From contig MGXU01000007.1 in the NCBI GenBank assembly GCA_001801815.1, positions 62,001 through 126,000 of the forward strand: DNA of 64,000 nt, written 5' to 3'. The notes below the pieces were generated by a model, which saw only the letters and a program-made list of their open reading frames with translations, was not told where the DNA came from and searched no databases. The stretch's first letter is position 1. Every line of letters starts with the position of its first letter. This document shows, piece after piece, positions 1-9,534 of the stretch. The DNA comes from Gammaproteobacteria bacterium RIFCSPHIGHO2_12_FULL_36_30 (GTDB taxonomy: Bacteria > Pseudomonadota > Gammaproteobacteria > Coxiellales > Coxiellaceae). Both the position numbers and the translations under genes were made by a program.

Positions 1-868
1 AGTATAAAAAACAGCCATAACTATTATTTCGACCGTATTTTTCCGCTTGTTTTAGCAATTGTGCGGTATCAGTAAAACCCATTCTCCATGAAATCTCTTC
101 AAGACACGCTATTTTAAGGCCTTGACGACGCTCGATAATTTCAACATATTGTCCTGCTTCGATAAGAGCGTTATGTGTTCCAACATCCATCCACGCTATT
201 CCGCGACTTAAAAATGTTACTTTTAATCGTTTTTCTTTTAAATAAATTTTATTAATATCGGTAATTTCAAGTTCATTTCTAGCGGATGGGCGCAATGCTT
301 TTGCAATTTGAATTGCATATGCATCGTATATATATAAACCGGGAACAGCATAATTTGAATCAGGCTCTAGTGGCTTTTCGATGATATCTTTTATTTTTCG
401 ATTTTCATCAAATGAAATAACGCCGTAACGTTCCGGATCACTGACATAGTAACCGAAAATGGTTGCGCCGATATTACATTGCACGGAAGCTTGCAACAAT
501 TTTGCTAAACCTTGTCCATAAAAAATATTATCTCCCAAGATTAAGCAAACAGAATCATTTCCAATAAAATCTTCAGCAATAATCAACGATTCAGCAATAC
601 CATTCGGCGATGATTGAATTTGATATTGCAGTGAAATTCCCCACTGCGCTCCATTACCCAACTGTTGCTTAAAAAGCTGTATGTCTTTTTCATTCGTAAT
701 AATTAATATTTCATGTATTCCAGCAAGCATCAATACGGACAGTGGATAATAAATAAGCGGTTTATCATAAACAGGCAAAAGTGATTTGTTGACACTAAAG
801 GTGAGTGGATATAATCGTGAACCAGTTCCTCCAGCAAGCAAAATCCCTTTTGTCTTTTTTGCTGACAT
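1..868 (-). CDS. rmlA: Glucose-1-phosphate thymidylyltransferase RmlA (C-terminus cut by window edge)
   Basis: Makes dTDP-glucose from dTTP and glucose-1-phosphate, the first step to dTDP-L-rhamnose, in the cytoplasm. The reading frame is open from ATG at 868 to the window edge and translates to a protein starting MSAKKTKGILLAGGTGSRLY, with the nucleotide-binding signature GGTGSRLYPLT and the downstream KSLLPVYDKPLIYYP and LGDNIFYG motifs typical of RmlA. About 289 codons are present, close to the full family length (about 290), so only the last few residues are missing. An AGGGGA ribosome site lies 5-10 bases before the ATG. Other rml genes would be expected to the left of the window. It is divergent from the next gene. 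Confidence 0.95.
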   Translation of the reverse strand, partial: MSAKKTKGILLAGGTGSRLYPLTFSVNKSLLPVYDKPLIYYPLSVLMLAGIHEILIITNEKDIQLFKQQLGNGAQWGISLQYQIQSSPNGIAESLIIAEDFIGNDSVCLILGDNIFYGQGLAKLLQASVQCNIGATIFGYYVSDPERYGVISFDENRKIKDIIEKPLEPDSNYAVPGLYIYDAYAIQIAKALRPSARNELEITDINKIYLKEKRLKVTFLSRGIAWMDVGTHNALIEAGQYVEIIERRQGLKIACLEEISWRMGFTDTAQLLKQAEKYGRNNSYGCFLY

Positions 869-1252
869 AATGTCCCCTGCGTACCGAGAGAAATAAAACA
901 CATCCCTCTGTTAAAAAAATTTATTTCCAATACTGCCAAAATTATTTTTTCTTGTCCATCAGTATAAAATTTTTTTGCGCCATCAGCAGTTACAAAAAAG
1001 TATTGTTAATATATACCAATTCCATCTGAAACTGCGAATTACATAAATATTAGGTGAGGTACAGCATAATCAAGAAAAATAAAAATAATTTTAGTATAAA
1101 TATTGTTGTGAGAAAACGTGTTATAGCTTTTAAACATTTACAGCAAATCATCATTTGTATATTATTCCAATGTTTTTATAAAAACAGGTAAAATAAATTG
1201 TTGCTGTGTGCGTGATTCAATCAATTATTTTTTCTTGGGGTAACCTTCTCGC
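869..1252. other. Divergent intergenic region between rmlA and the LIC12162-family gene
   Basis: This 384-base stretch is very AT-rich and holds no convincing gene. It must contain the promoters of rmlA (leftward) and of the 1253-6080 gene group (rightward), but I cannot pick a clear -35/-10 pair. A 16-base perfect palindrome, TGTTTTTATAAAAACA, lies at 1171-1186. It could be an operator or a chance product of AT-richness. A GGGGTAACC ribosome-site-like stretch precedes the ATG at 1253. Confidence 0.5.
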
Positions 1253-3049
1253 ATGAACTGCAAAACAAAGTTTTTAGCAACTACAGCGTTAACTAATTTT
1301 TGGGATATAACTCAACCAATTGTATTCTTAGGCGATTGGTGTGTAAAAAGCGAAGAGGAGCTGAAAAAAGCAGGGGTTCACGGAGAATTTTTAAGTGCGG
1401 ATTCAACTGACTCTAGCTGCTCAAAAGAAGCATTTTACTATACAAATAAAGTTTATGAATCCCTCTTGCCAAAAATTTCTGAGTGGTTAAACAACATTCA
1501 TCAGGAGACATACTCTCTGCAATATTGGAGAATGATAGTAGGTCCGTTTTTGCTCTGGTATATACAAGTTGTTCATCATCGTTTTGTGCATTTAAAGGCG
1601 GCATTTCAACTATATCCTAATATCAAAACGTTTGGTCTTGCCTCACATTCCTTTTTGACACCGATTGACACATCTGAATTTTATTTTTTTGCATCGGAGA
1701 GCGATGCATGGAATTTGCAATTAATAACACAGATCTTGGAGTGTACTTCTATGACCTCATTGAGGTATTTCCCGCATTACTGGGAGGCAGAACTAGCGTG
1801 CCGCGAAAAAAAATTATCGAATATTGTAAAATATAAAAATTCAACTCAATTAAAATTAAATATATTAAAGTATTTTTTGAAAATATGGCCATTTCGTAAA
1901 GTTGGACTTGCTTGTTGTATGCATGAATTTAGCAAGAGAAATATTTTAAAATTAATAATAAGGTCGGGTTTTAGAATATTTCCTGTCGTTGAAATGCAAA
2001 CAATGCGTTTTGAGCAAGAAAGAAAATATAATGTCGATTCTCAATTACGCCAAAGCTTAAAAAACTTATTAATTGGTGATGGGTTTATTGATTTAATCTT
2101 AAAAACTTTAGTTGTAAATATGCCGCTCAATTTTGTTGAGCATTACAAACAGGAAATAGATAGAAGCAAGAAACATTTTCCATATAAAATTGATGCTGTG
2201 ATCAGCACAACATGGATGCAACATGATTTACTTAAAATGTGGGGTGCATATCAAAAAAGTGAATTTTCTACAAAGTTGGTTAATATACAGCACGGGGGTG
2301 GTTATGGCATGGTGAACTATTGCACTTACGAGATATTAGAGCGAAAAAACTGTGATGTTTTTATTTCTTGGGGATGGACAGAAACAAAAGAAATTTTACC
2401 AGCCTCATCTATTCTGGCTTGTGAACGTTTTTTTGACAACAAGAAAAATAGATTACTAGAAAAAAATCCATCTCGAGCACTTTGGATAGCGAATGAAATA
2501 GTAAGATACACCCCATATATTTCCAGTTATTATCAAAGCCCTCGATCCCATTACTTGGAATGGCAGTCACGTTTTTTTCATTCTCTATCAAAATATACCG
2601 CCTCACAAGTTACAATGCGTTTAATGCCCGCATCTAAAAAAGTTGAGATTGTTAAAAAATATATGCCTAATTTGAACATCTATGCACCAAAAGAGAAAGG
2701 ATCTTTTTTTAATCAGCTTCGTGGGGTAAAAATTTTACTATGCGACACTCTCAACACAACTTTTTTGTATGCTTTTGTGTTTAATGTTCCTGTACTAATT
2801 TTTGCTTCACAGAAATTTTGGACGGTGCGACAAGAGGTTTCTGCTGATTTTAACGAATTAAAACGATTACATATATATCATGATACACCAGAGTCAGCAG
2901 CAAACTGGTTAAATGAAAATTATGATAATATTGATAAAATTTGGCACACTAAGGAAATTCAGTTAATCAGAAAAAATTTTGTTGATCGTTTTGCTAGAGT
3001 AAATGTAAATTGGGTTATTGAGTGGAAAAATATTCTGTTAAATTTGTGA
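1253..3049 (+). CDS. LIC12162-family surface-carbohydrate transferase
   Basis: A 598-residue protein matching, from memory of the family, the LIC12162 (TIGR04331) putative transferases found in O-antigen clusters. Seen here: an N-terminal LATTALTNFWD (residues about 8-18), then FLGDWC (25-30), and a central IQHGGGYG (about 345-352) like the phosphate-binding loop of GT-B-type transferases. The family is believed to build surface glycans, but the sugar transferred is unknown to me. It is the first gene of a short rightward group with a deacetylase (9-base gap), a methyltransferase and an amidinotransferase. There is no signal peptide or membrane segment, so it is probably cytoplasmic or peripheral. 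Confidence 0.8.
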   Translation: MNCKTKFLATTALTNFWDITQPIVFLGDWCVKSEEELKKAGVHGEFLSADSTDSSCSKEAFYYTNKVYESLLPKISEWLNNIHQETYSLQYWRMIVGPFLLWYIQVVHHRFVHLKAAFQLYPNIKTFGLASHSFLTPIDTSEFYFFASESDAWNLQLITQILECTSMTSLRYFPHYWEAELACREKKLSNIVKYKNSTQLKLNILKYFLKIWPFRKVGLACCMHEFSKRNILKLIIRSGFRIFPVVEMQTMRFEQERKYNVDSQLRQSLKNLLIGDGFIDLILKTLVVNMPLNFVEHYKQEIDRSKKHFPYKIDAVISTTWMQHDLLKMWGAYQKSEFSTKLVNIQHGGGYGMVNYCTYEILERKNCDVFISWGWTETKEILPASSILACERFFDNKKNRLLEKNPSRALWIANEIVRYTPYISSYYQSPRSHYLEWQSRFFHSLSKYTASQVTMRLMPASKKVEIVKKYMPNLNIYAPKEKGSFFNQLRGVKILLCDTLNTTFLYAFVFNVPVLIFASQKFWTVRQEVSADFNELKRLHIYHDTPESAANWLNENYDNIDKIWHTKEIQLIRKNFVDRFARVNVNWVIEWKNILLNL

Positions 3050-3058
3050 GTTATCATA

Positions 3059-4009
3059 ATGAAATATGCAGCAACTATTCCTCACGGTATTATGTTCCAT
3101 CATTTTCATAACGATTTTCATTATCGCGGTCAAGGATCTATTGATTCAGCTGAATTTGAAAAGTTGTTACTATTTGTTGGTGTCGAAAGAATTATTAACC
3201 CGGAGACATGGGTTGAACGTCTTAGCAATAATTCTTTAAAAGAAGATGATGTGTGCCTTACATTTGATGATGGATTGTTGTGTCAATTTGATATCGCACT
3301 CCCTATTCTAAAAAAATATAACTTAAAGGCCTTTTGGTTTGTATATTCTTGTGTTTTTGAATCCGGAATTGGAGAATTTGAAATATACCGTGTTTTTCGA
3401 ACCAAATATTTCAACACCATTGATGATTTTTATGGTGAGTTTCTTAAATTAATTAACAGTTCACCCTATTTCAAAAAATCAAAAAACGCCGTTAGTGAAT
3501 TTGATATTGATGCTTATCGAAAAATATTTCCTTTTTATTCTGAAAATGATGTTATTTTTAGAGTAATTAGAGACAGAGCGCTCACCAAAGATGAGTTTAA
3601 TCATGTTATGGAAACACTGATGGGTTTGTATAAAATAAATAAGAAAAATTTGTGTGAAAATATTTGGATGCATGATGATCACATAAGACAATTGTCCGAT
3701 CAGGGTCATCATATAGGATTACATTCATATACCCACCCAACCGCCCTATCCGACCTTCCATATGTAGAGCAAGAAAATGAATATTTGAAAAATTTTTCAC
3801 ATTTGAAAAAGATTTGTGGTAAATCTCCTATTTCCATGGCACACCCAGTCAATTCATATAACGAAAACACCATAAAAATTTTAAAAAAAATTGGTATTGA
3901 ATGTGGATTTCAATCTAACATGCAGATGAGAACAAAATCCACAGAAATTAAATATGAACTCCCACGAGAAGATCATACTAATATTTTAAAAACCATAAAA
4001 AATATTTGA
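3059..4009 (+). CDS. Polysaccharide deacetylase (NodB-fold, CE4-like)
   Basis: A 316-residue protein with the metal-binding motifs of NodB-type deacetylases: TFDDG at 68-72 (the second Asp usually binds metal) and HSYTH at 222-226, the HxxxH pair. Family members remove N- or O-acetyl groups from sugars. Here the substrate is likely a sugar nucleotide, lipid-linked intermediate or surface glycan. No signal peptide is seen (the start MKYAATIPHGIMFHH is not hydrophobic enough), so action in the cytoplasm is likelier than in the periplasm. It follows the LIC12162-family gene by 9 bases and is probably co-transcribed. Removing an acetyl group from an amino sugar would free an amine that the amidinotransferase two genes downstream could modify; that link is inference. 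Confidence 0.8.
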   Translation: MKYAATIPHGIMFHHFHNDFHYRGQGSIDSAEFEKLLLFVGVERIINPETWVERLSNNSLKEDDVCLTFDDGLLCQFDIALPILKKYNLKAFWFVYSCVFESGIGEFEIYRVFRTKYFNTIDDFYGEFLKLINSSPYFKKSKNAVSEFDIDAYRKIFPFYSENDVIFRVIRDRALTKDEFNHVMETLMGLYKINKKNLCENIWMHDDHIRQLSDQGHHIGLHSYTHPTALSDLPYVEQENEYLKNFSHLKKICGKSPISMAHPVNSYNENTIKILKKIGIECGFQSNMQMRTKSTEIKYELPREDHTNILKTIKNI

Positions 4010-4110
4010 TATAAATAAATTACATGATAAACTCCTCAATTCGATATTATTGCGTTTGTTACAAGGATTTTTTCGCGTTAAAAGATTTTTAAAAAACAGG
4101 GAGTAACAAT

Positions 4111-4809
4111 ATGTTGGATGTTGTCGAAAATCAAAATAAAATTACAGTCAATGCGTATGATAAAAAATACAAGGAGGGTTATGGGTTGCAATATCCTGAA
4201 GGGCATGTTATTCGTTTTCATCGATATATTTTAGAACATGACCTAAACATAAAAGGTGGAAATATACTTGATTATGGATGCGGAAACGGATCTCATTTGC
4301 AATATTTTCGTGATAACAATTTTGTACCGTTTGGTTGTGATACAAGCGAAACAGCCATCGCGCAGTGCAAAAAACGTTTACCTGAACATGCAGATCAATT
4401 TTTTGTTACTCCTGAATTACCGAATCTATCGGAGTATTTCTCTCAGAAATTTGATTTGATATTTTCAAATCAAGTTTTGTATTTTTTTAATGACAAACAA
4501 TTATCAAATATTTTAAAGCAGTTCCATTCGTTGCTTAAAGAGGATGGAATATTATTTGCAACCATGATGGCCCCGAATAATTATTATTCTCGTTACGCTA
4601 AAGAAAAAGAAGATGGGTTGACCCGCATTGAATTATTCACAGATCGTTTGCACGAAATTAATTATATTAATTTCAAAACACGTGAAGAAGTAAATGAATT
4701 TTTTACAAAACAGGGGTTTAAAAAATTGCATATTGGTTGGTACTCTTGTGTTATTCGAGAACAAGACGGTCCAAGCGATCATTGGCTATTTGTTGGAAAA
4801 AAAATATAA
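4111..4809 (+). CDS. SAM-dependent class I methyltransferase
   Basis: A 232-residue protein with the SAM-binding motif DYGCGNG at 54-60 and a following acidic residue in GCDTSETAI, which mark a Rossmann-type methyltransferase. A GGGAGT ribosome site precedes the ATG. Position in a glycan locus suggests O- or N-methylation of a sugar, but nothing in the sequence gives the substrate. It sits 101 bases after the deacetylase and 29 bases before the amidinotransferase. Confidence 0.8.
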   Translation: MLDVVENQNKITVNAYDKKYKEGYGLQYPEGHVIRFHRYILEHDLNIKGGNILDYGCGNGSHLQYFRDNNFVPFGCDTSETAIAQCKKRLPEHADQFFVTPELPNLSEYFSQKFDLIFSNQVLYFFNDKQLSNILKQFHSLLKEDGILFATMMAPNNYYSRYAKEKEDGLTRIELFTDRLHEINYINFKTREEVNEFFTKQGFKKLHIGWYSCVIREQDGPSDHWLFVGKKI

Positions 4810-4838
4810 TTTGTTTTTTAAATTGGAAGTATGGATTT

Positions 4839-6080
4839 ATGGATAGTATTACCGCAGTAAGGGTTTCTGATACGAACGCAGTCAATTCTCGGAATGAAGC
4901 TTCTAAAATCAATAGCCATAATGAATGGGATAAACTGTCAGAGATCATCGTTGGAACAGCTAAAGGTTCCATGGGGGTGATGACATGGACAAAGCCTTAT
5001 CCCATTCCAGAGGGTGTGCTTGATCATTCTTATTCGCTAGCGAGAAAAGCATTTCCGGAATGGTTTTTAGATGAAGTGTCGGAAGACTTAGAGGGTCTTT
5101 GTGATGTACTAAAGCAATTTGGCGCTGTAGTCCATCGACCAGATCCGCATGACATATCAAAAATGTATTCAAGCCCGTTTTGGTCCTCAACTGGAAATAA
5201 TATTTATAATACACGCGACTTACACTTAGTTGTTGGAAATAATGTTATTGAAAGCCCATCACACCTGAGATGTCGATATTTTGAAGCTTCCGCACTTTAC
5301 CCTATTTTTTACGATTACCTTAAGCAAGGTTTTCGTTGGATTGCTGCACCAAAACCAAGATTAATTGGTGAGATTTCATCGCCATATTATCGTGATGAAA
5401 ATGAAAAAAAATTATCTCCTGAGGATTTACGTTACCAAGAGCTAACGAATGGGAGAGTAGAAAAATTGTATCAGCTAAACGAAAGAGAAATTTTATTTGA
5501 AGCCGCAAATACCCTAAGAATGGGAAAAGATTTGTTGTATTTAGTTTCCTCATCTGGAAATTATTTAGGGGCAAAATGGTTACAATCTGTATTGGGCGAT
5601 GAATATAGAGTGCATACTACAGAAGAAATATATCGTTCAAGTCACATCGATTCCACAGCGATGTGTTTACGGCCTGGACTTGTGATGCTAAACAGTATTC
5701 GAGTCAATGAAAAAAATTGCCCTGCTCTTTTTGATAAATGGGACAAAATTTATTTTAGTGATGTTGCACCAACCTCAGAACAAGAATTAGAGTTTCAAAA
5801 AAACGTTAGAGATCCGATCGCGGCTCAACTAAAAACATTAGGTTTTGAAACAACGCTTTCTGATATGTCTTCTCCATGGGTTGGTATGAATTTTCTTTCA
5901 TTGGATCCAAACACAGTCATTGTGGATCAACGCCAAAAAAACTTAATTCGTATTTTAGAGCAAAGGAAGTTTATCGTTGTCCCAATACAAATGCGGCATA
6001 TTTACACTCAAGGAGGTGGCATACACTGTGCAACTTTGGACACCGTCAGAGAGAGCAAGCTAGAAAGTTATTTTGATTGA
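4839..6080 (+). CDS. Amidinotransferase (arginine:amine, AGAT/StrB-like)
   Basis: A 413-residue protein of the glycine/inosamine-phosphate amidinotransferase family, which moves the amidino group of arginine to a primary amine to give a guanidino compound. Catalytic elements seen: SSHIDSTA with His269 and GGGIHCATLDTVRE with Cys397 near the C-terminus. In the segment LFEAANTLRMGKD the positions that I recall as Asp in human AGAT (FDAAD) are Glu and Asn, a possible specificity change. I chose the ATG at 4839: it has GGAAGT just upstream and avoids a 73-base overlap with the methyltransferase that an earlier in-frame start at 4737 would cause. Its 3' end overlaps the convergent gene by 13 bases. 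The acceptor is unknown, and an amino sugar is the natural guess. Confidence 0.82.
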   Translation: MDSITAVRVSDTNAVNSRNEASKINSHNEWDKLSEIIVGTAKGSMGVMTWTKPYPIPEGVLDHSYSLARKAFPEWFLDEVSEDLEGLCDVLKQFGAVVHRPDPHDISKMYSSPFWSSTGNNIYNTRDLHLVVGNNVIESPSHLRCRYFEASALYPIFYDYLKQGFRWIAAPKPRLIGEISSPYYRDENEKKLSPEDLRYQELTNGRVEKLYQLNEREILFEAANTLRMGKDLLYLVSSSGNYLGAKWLQSVLGDEYRVHTTEEIYRSSHIDSTAMCLRPGLVMLNSIRVNEKNCPALFDKWDKIYFSDVAPTSEQELEFQKNVRDPIAAQLKTLGFETTLSDMSSPWVGMNFLSLDPNTVIVDQRQKNLIRILEQRKFIVVPIQMRHIYTQGGGIHCATLDTVRESKLESYFD

Positions 6081-7840
6081 ACTACCAATTTACGGAAGAC
6101 TGCTTTTGCCTCCACATCAGTAGTCTCACAAAGAAATAATTTTTTGTCGATGTTCGAGGGCAATAACTCGCTCGACAACGCTTTTCTTATTAAAGTACGC
6201 AACTCTTGTAAATTCTTCGCAAAATTAAAAATTTCGTGCGGTGCAATATGTTTTTTGAGTGGAAAATGTAACCAATCATAACTAATAACAGGTATTCCAG
6301 ATTTCACGCAATCCATGAAAACCGTTGAGAAATACATAATTGCTGCAGCCGCACCATTTAATAGGTCTGAAATATTTTCTTTGTAATTATATTCTACCTG
6401 TACATCAATCATATTATTTTTATACAGTTTTTTAATATGGTTTCTGTGTAATGTGATATGGTCGAGAGGATGGAATCGGATAATTAATTTTGCACCCGCA
6501 ACTGCCACCTCTCTTGCAATGCTTAGTAATTGTGAATCAGTTTCTACGTAAAATCTATTTTTTTTATCGACTTGAGCATAAAGTGGGGAAAAATAAACAA
6601 CAAAAGATTTCCTATTATTTTTTTTTGCAGTGTGGTGATTAACAACTGTCTTATTAGTAGCAGGATGGATAATTATCGCTCGCTTTTTCGCTGACGAAAC
6701 TAAAAAATTGCGCCAAAATTCTCCATACACAATATATGAAGAAACCTGGCTATCTAAAAATTGATAATAATCTCCTAATATTCCGTGTTGCAGCAAAATT
6801 GTGGGAATACCCTTTTCTCGGGCAATAGATAGTGCATAAGCTTCAAAAGCATTGTTTCCAACAATAATTGCTGAGGGATTTTCTAATGCAAACCAACGCA
6901 AGTGTAAACTTGTTGCATATAGACCAGCGGGCAAATGAATTAAAAAAAAATCTTTTAACAACGCATCTTTCAAAAATAATTTCCGCGCGATTACATTAAC
7001 ATTACACATAGGAAGCAAAGCAATATATTTTTCTATTTCACTTTTTACAAAATTAATCTCACCTTTCGAGGGAATTAAATTTTCTTTACCATAATCATAT
7101 AAATTAAAAAAGAAGCGCTTTTTTTTTACCAATGGTTTTCCGCCAGTCAAGACATCATCGATTAAAAAATTAAAACTATGCGGAAAAAATGGCTCGTAAA
7201 ACAATCCAATATTGGTATAGTTTCTTCCATACGAAACAAACCATAGATTATTTTTATCTCGCCTAACTTTTCTCTTAAAAAAATGAGAGATAAAAATGCG
7301 TCGTCGATGAAACCGATCAATTCTGTTTAAAATCCAGCTGGTATGTTGCATTAATTCAGATAAAGAAAAAAATGATGTGAAAAATATTCGTAGTCTTCTG
7401 AAAAATTTATTTTTTTCGGTAGGAGGTGGTGGAAATTCTACAATTAAAACAGATCTGTCGATCTTGCATAAATCAGATAGAATTTTAGCATATCGAGAAT
7501 AGCAGTAAAACCTGCATAAGGTGTAATGCTTATTTATCAAAAAATAGTAGAGGTGTATAATCTGAAAAATTTCAAAAATTCTGGATATAACCATTTCTTT
7601 AAAAATAGACAGTTGCTTGACACCACGAAATTTAGGCTCATTCTGAAAAATCTGATCTGCAAAATCACACGCCATTTTTTTCTTTTCATCAAATTCACCA
7701 AGTAATTCATCGATAAAAAATATGTTTTTATATTTATTTGCTATCATACTGTCTGGCGCACACTCCAAAAGTAAACCAACAGTATTTTCTGTTGGGCCTG
7801 GTAAGAAGTCTGCGTCTGTAACGATCTCAATAATTTTCAT
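6068..7840 (-). CDS. GT-B-like surface polysaccharide transferase, function unknown
   Basis: A 590-residue protein without signal peptide. The C-terminal half has features of CDP-glycerol/KDO-transferase-like GT-B folds: LLQHGILGDYYQ (about 349-360), an IIRFHPLDH stretch near 450, and AAIMYFSTVFMDCVKSGIPV near the end, resembling the donor-binding region. The N-terminal half is not recognised. It may belong to a Leptospira-type surface carbohydrate family (LIC13510-like), which I cannot confirm. It is the last gene of the long leftward block, one base after the methylase gene, and ends inside the convergent amidinotransferase gene. Confidence 0.6.
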   Translation of the reverse strand: MKIIEIVTDADFLPGPTENTVGLLLECAPDSMIANKYKNIFFIDELLGEFDEKKKMACDFADQIFQNEPKFRGVKQLSIFKEMVISRIFEIFQIIHLYYFLINKHYTLCRFYCYSRYAKILSDLCKIDRSVLIVEFPPPPTEKNKFFRRLRIFFTSFFSLSELMQHTSWILNRIDRFHRRRIFISHFFKRKVRRDKNNLWFVSYGRNYTNIGLFYEPFFPHSFNFLIDDVLTGGKPLVKKKRFFFNLYDYGKENLIPSKGEINFVKSEIEKYIALLPMCNVNVIARKLFLKDALLKDFFLIHLPAGLYATSLHLRWFALENPSAIIVGNNAFEAYALSIAREKGIPTILLQHGILGDYYQFLDSQVSSYIVYGEFWRNFLVSSAKKRAIIIHPATNKTVVNHHTAKKNNRKSFVVYFSPLYAQVDKKNRFYVETDSQLLSIAREVAVAGAKLIIRFHPLDHITLHRNHIKKLYKNNMIDVQVEYNYKENISDLLNGAAAAIMYFSTVFMDCVKSGIPVISYDWLHFPLKKHIAPHEIFNFAKNLQELRTLIRKALSSELLPSNIDKKLFLCETTDVEAKAVFRKLVVQSK

Positions 7841-7841
7841 T

Positions 7842-8459
7842 CTATTTTTTCAACAAAAACCAAGTAAGATCATCACACGGAAATAGATTATCTCTGCGAT
7901 AACAAAAGCCATAATTAATTAATTTTAATTCTTTATATTTATCAAGCATTTCACCCGCAAAATCTCGTTTATATAATTTTTCACTCCATCCTCTGTAAGG
8001 TATTTCAACTGGTGTTGGATTATAATATTCAGCGATACAGATATATTTTGAAGACGATTGATAAATCGTATCGTACACTCTTTGTAAATAATCTGGATTA
8101 ATGTGAATCAAAACACCTTTAGATAAGACAAAATCTCGCTGATAATCCAATTCAAATTCCAAAATAGATTGATGATAAATCTTAGAAATCCCATTTTTTT
8201 TCAGCGCCAAAACTGCCTTTTCGTTAATTTCAATTGCCGAAAGTTCGACATCGGGGATAAGTTGTTGAATAGCGGTTAAATTGAGCCCTATATTTGAGCC
8301 AAACTCTAAAACAGATTTTATTCCTTTTGTTGATGCAAAAACTTTAGAAAAAAAAGATAAGTTCGATGCTGCAATATTAAGACTATCATTTCTCTCTGCG
8401 TAAGAAATACCAAAATCTCCAGCCCAAAATTTTTCTTGCTCAGTTGCAAAATTTTTCAT
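7842..8459 (-). CDS. Pseudaminic acid biosynthesis-associated methylase
   Basis: A 205-residue SAM-dependent methyltransferase. The opening EQEKFWAGDFGISYAERN and the motif EFGSNIG (52-58) fit the methylase family that accompanies pseudaminic acid genes (TIGR03587-type). It probably methylates a pseudaminate derivative or another sugar of the chain. The start at 8459 has AAGGA upstream and lies 11 bases after the pseI stop; a longer form from 8516 would overlap pseI by 47 bases and is unlikely. Its place directly behind pseI supports the assignment. Confidence 0.83.
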   Translation of the reverse strand: MKNFATEQEKFWAGDFGISYAERNDSLNIAASNLSFFSKVFASTKGIKSVLEFGSNIGLNLTAIQQLIPDVELSAIEINEKAVLALKKNGISKIYHQSILEFELDYQRDFVLSKGVLIHINPDYLQRVYDTIYQSSSKYICIAEYYNPTPVEIPYRGWSEKLYKRDFAGEMLDKYKELKLINYGFCYRRDNLFPCDDLTWFLLKK

Positions 8460-8469
8460 AAATATCCTT

Positions 8470-9522
8470 TTAAAGAAACGTATTCCACTGTGCCGGTTGA
8501 CCACGCTTGACAGCATATTTTACAATTTTGCCAATAATATCAAAATAATATTTTGGAGCCAATCCATATCCCGGTCTAATACTACGAACAGCATCTTCAG
8601 TAATGATTTCACCTTCTTTCAAATCTTTTACAAAATAAAGTGAACGTCGAAATTGTTTTGATTTTTCTTCAATTTCACTTGCTGAATATTTTACAACACC
8701 TAATGCATTCCAAGCTTTTTCAGATTCTTCTACTAACATTTTTAATTCGTGTGGTTCTAATGAAAAATCGGAATCAACACCACCATCTGCTCTGCACAAT
8801 GTAAAATGTTTTTCAATAACAGTGGCACCCAATGTAACTGCAGCAAGTGGAACGCCAATCCCCATTGTGTGATCTGATAATCCAACTTGGCAATCAAACA
8901 TTTCTGATAAATGCGGAATTGTTTTCAAATTTGCATCTTCTGCGCGCGCAGGATAGGCGCTCGTACATTTTAATAAAACAAAATTGACGCAACCATTTTC
9001 TCGCAAAGTTTTTACCATCAATTGCAAATCTTGTAAGTCAGCCATGCCTGTTGAAACGATCACTGGCTTCCCTGTTTGCGCAACTTTTTTTAATAACCTC
9101 ACATCTGTATTTTCAAATGATGCAATTTTGTATGCTGGAACATTCAGTGTTTCTAAAAAATCAACCGCTGTTTCATCAAACGGTGTACTAAAACAAATTA
9201 ATCCTAATTCTTTTGCACGCTGCATAATTGGTGCGTGCCACTCCCAAGGCGTATGCGCTTCTTCATAAAGATCATATAAATGTCGTCCAGACCAAAGACT
9301 ATTTTTATCCATAATTTTAAAATCATCAAAATCAACTTTTAATGTCATTGTATCGGCAGTATAGGTTTGTAATTTAATCGCGTGGGCGCCTGCTTTTGCA
9401 GCTGCTTCCACAATTTCCAATGCGCGACCTAAAGATTGATTATGATTTCCTGACATTTCTGCAATAATGAAAGGGCGTTGATTTCTTCCGATCACCACAT
9501 CTGAAATTTTAAAATTTTTCAT
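8470..9522 (-). CDS. pseI: Pseudaminic acid synthase PseI
   Basis: Condenses 2,4-diacetamido-2,4,6-trideoxy-L-altrose with phosphoenolpyruvate to give pseudaminic acid. The 350-residue protein has the NeuB TIM-barrel start (FIIAEMSGNHNQSL), the KLQTYTADT and KIASFE motifs, DGGVDSDFSLEP (about 242-253), which separates PseI from NeuB and LegI, and a C-terminal SAF/antifreeze-like domain (about 290-350). It follows the pseGH fusion by 12 bases in the order B-C-F-GH-I. Family assignment is firm from motif and context. Confidence 0.95.
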   Translation of the reverse strand: MKNFKISDVVIGRNQRPFIIAEMSGNHNQSLGRALEIVEAAAKAGAHAIKLQTYTADTMTLKVDFDDFKIMDKNSLWSGRHLYDLYEEAHTPWEWHAPIMQRAKELGLICFSTPFDETAVDFLETLNVPAYKIASFENTDVRLLKKVAQTGKPVIVSTGMADLQDLQLMVKTLRENGCVNFVLLKCTSAYPARAEDANLKTIPHLSEMFDCQVGLSDHTMGIGVPLAAVTLGATVIEKHFTLCRADGGVDSDFSLEPHELKMLVEESEKAWNALGVVKYSASEIEEKSKQFRRSLYFVKDLKEGEIITEDAVRSIRPGYGLAPKYYFDIIGKIVKYAVKRGQPAQWNTFL

Positions 9523-9534
9523 AATGAATCCATT

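Noticed and set aside
730-939. Small leftward reading frame at the rmlA start
   Set aside because: Overlaps rmlA in another frame and resembles nothing known.
1171-1186. Palindrome TGTTTTTATAAAAACA as a transcription terminator
   Set aside because: No GC stem and no gene ends nearby; kept only as a note in the intergenic feature.
4737-4838. Longer N-terminus for the amidinotransferase
   Set aside because: Would overlap the methyltransferase gene by 73 bases and lacks a ribosome site; the ATG at 4839 has one.
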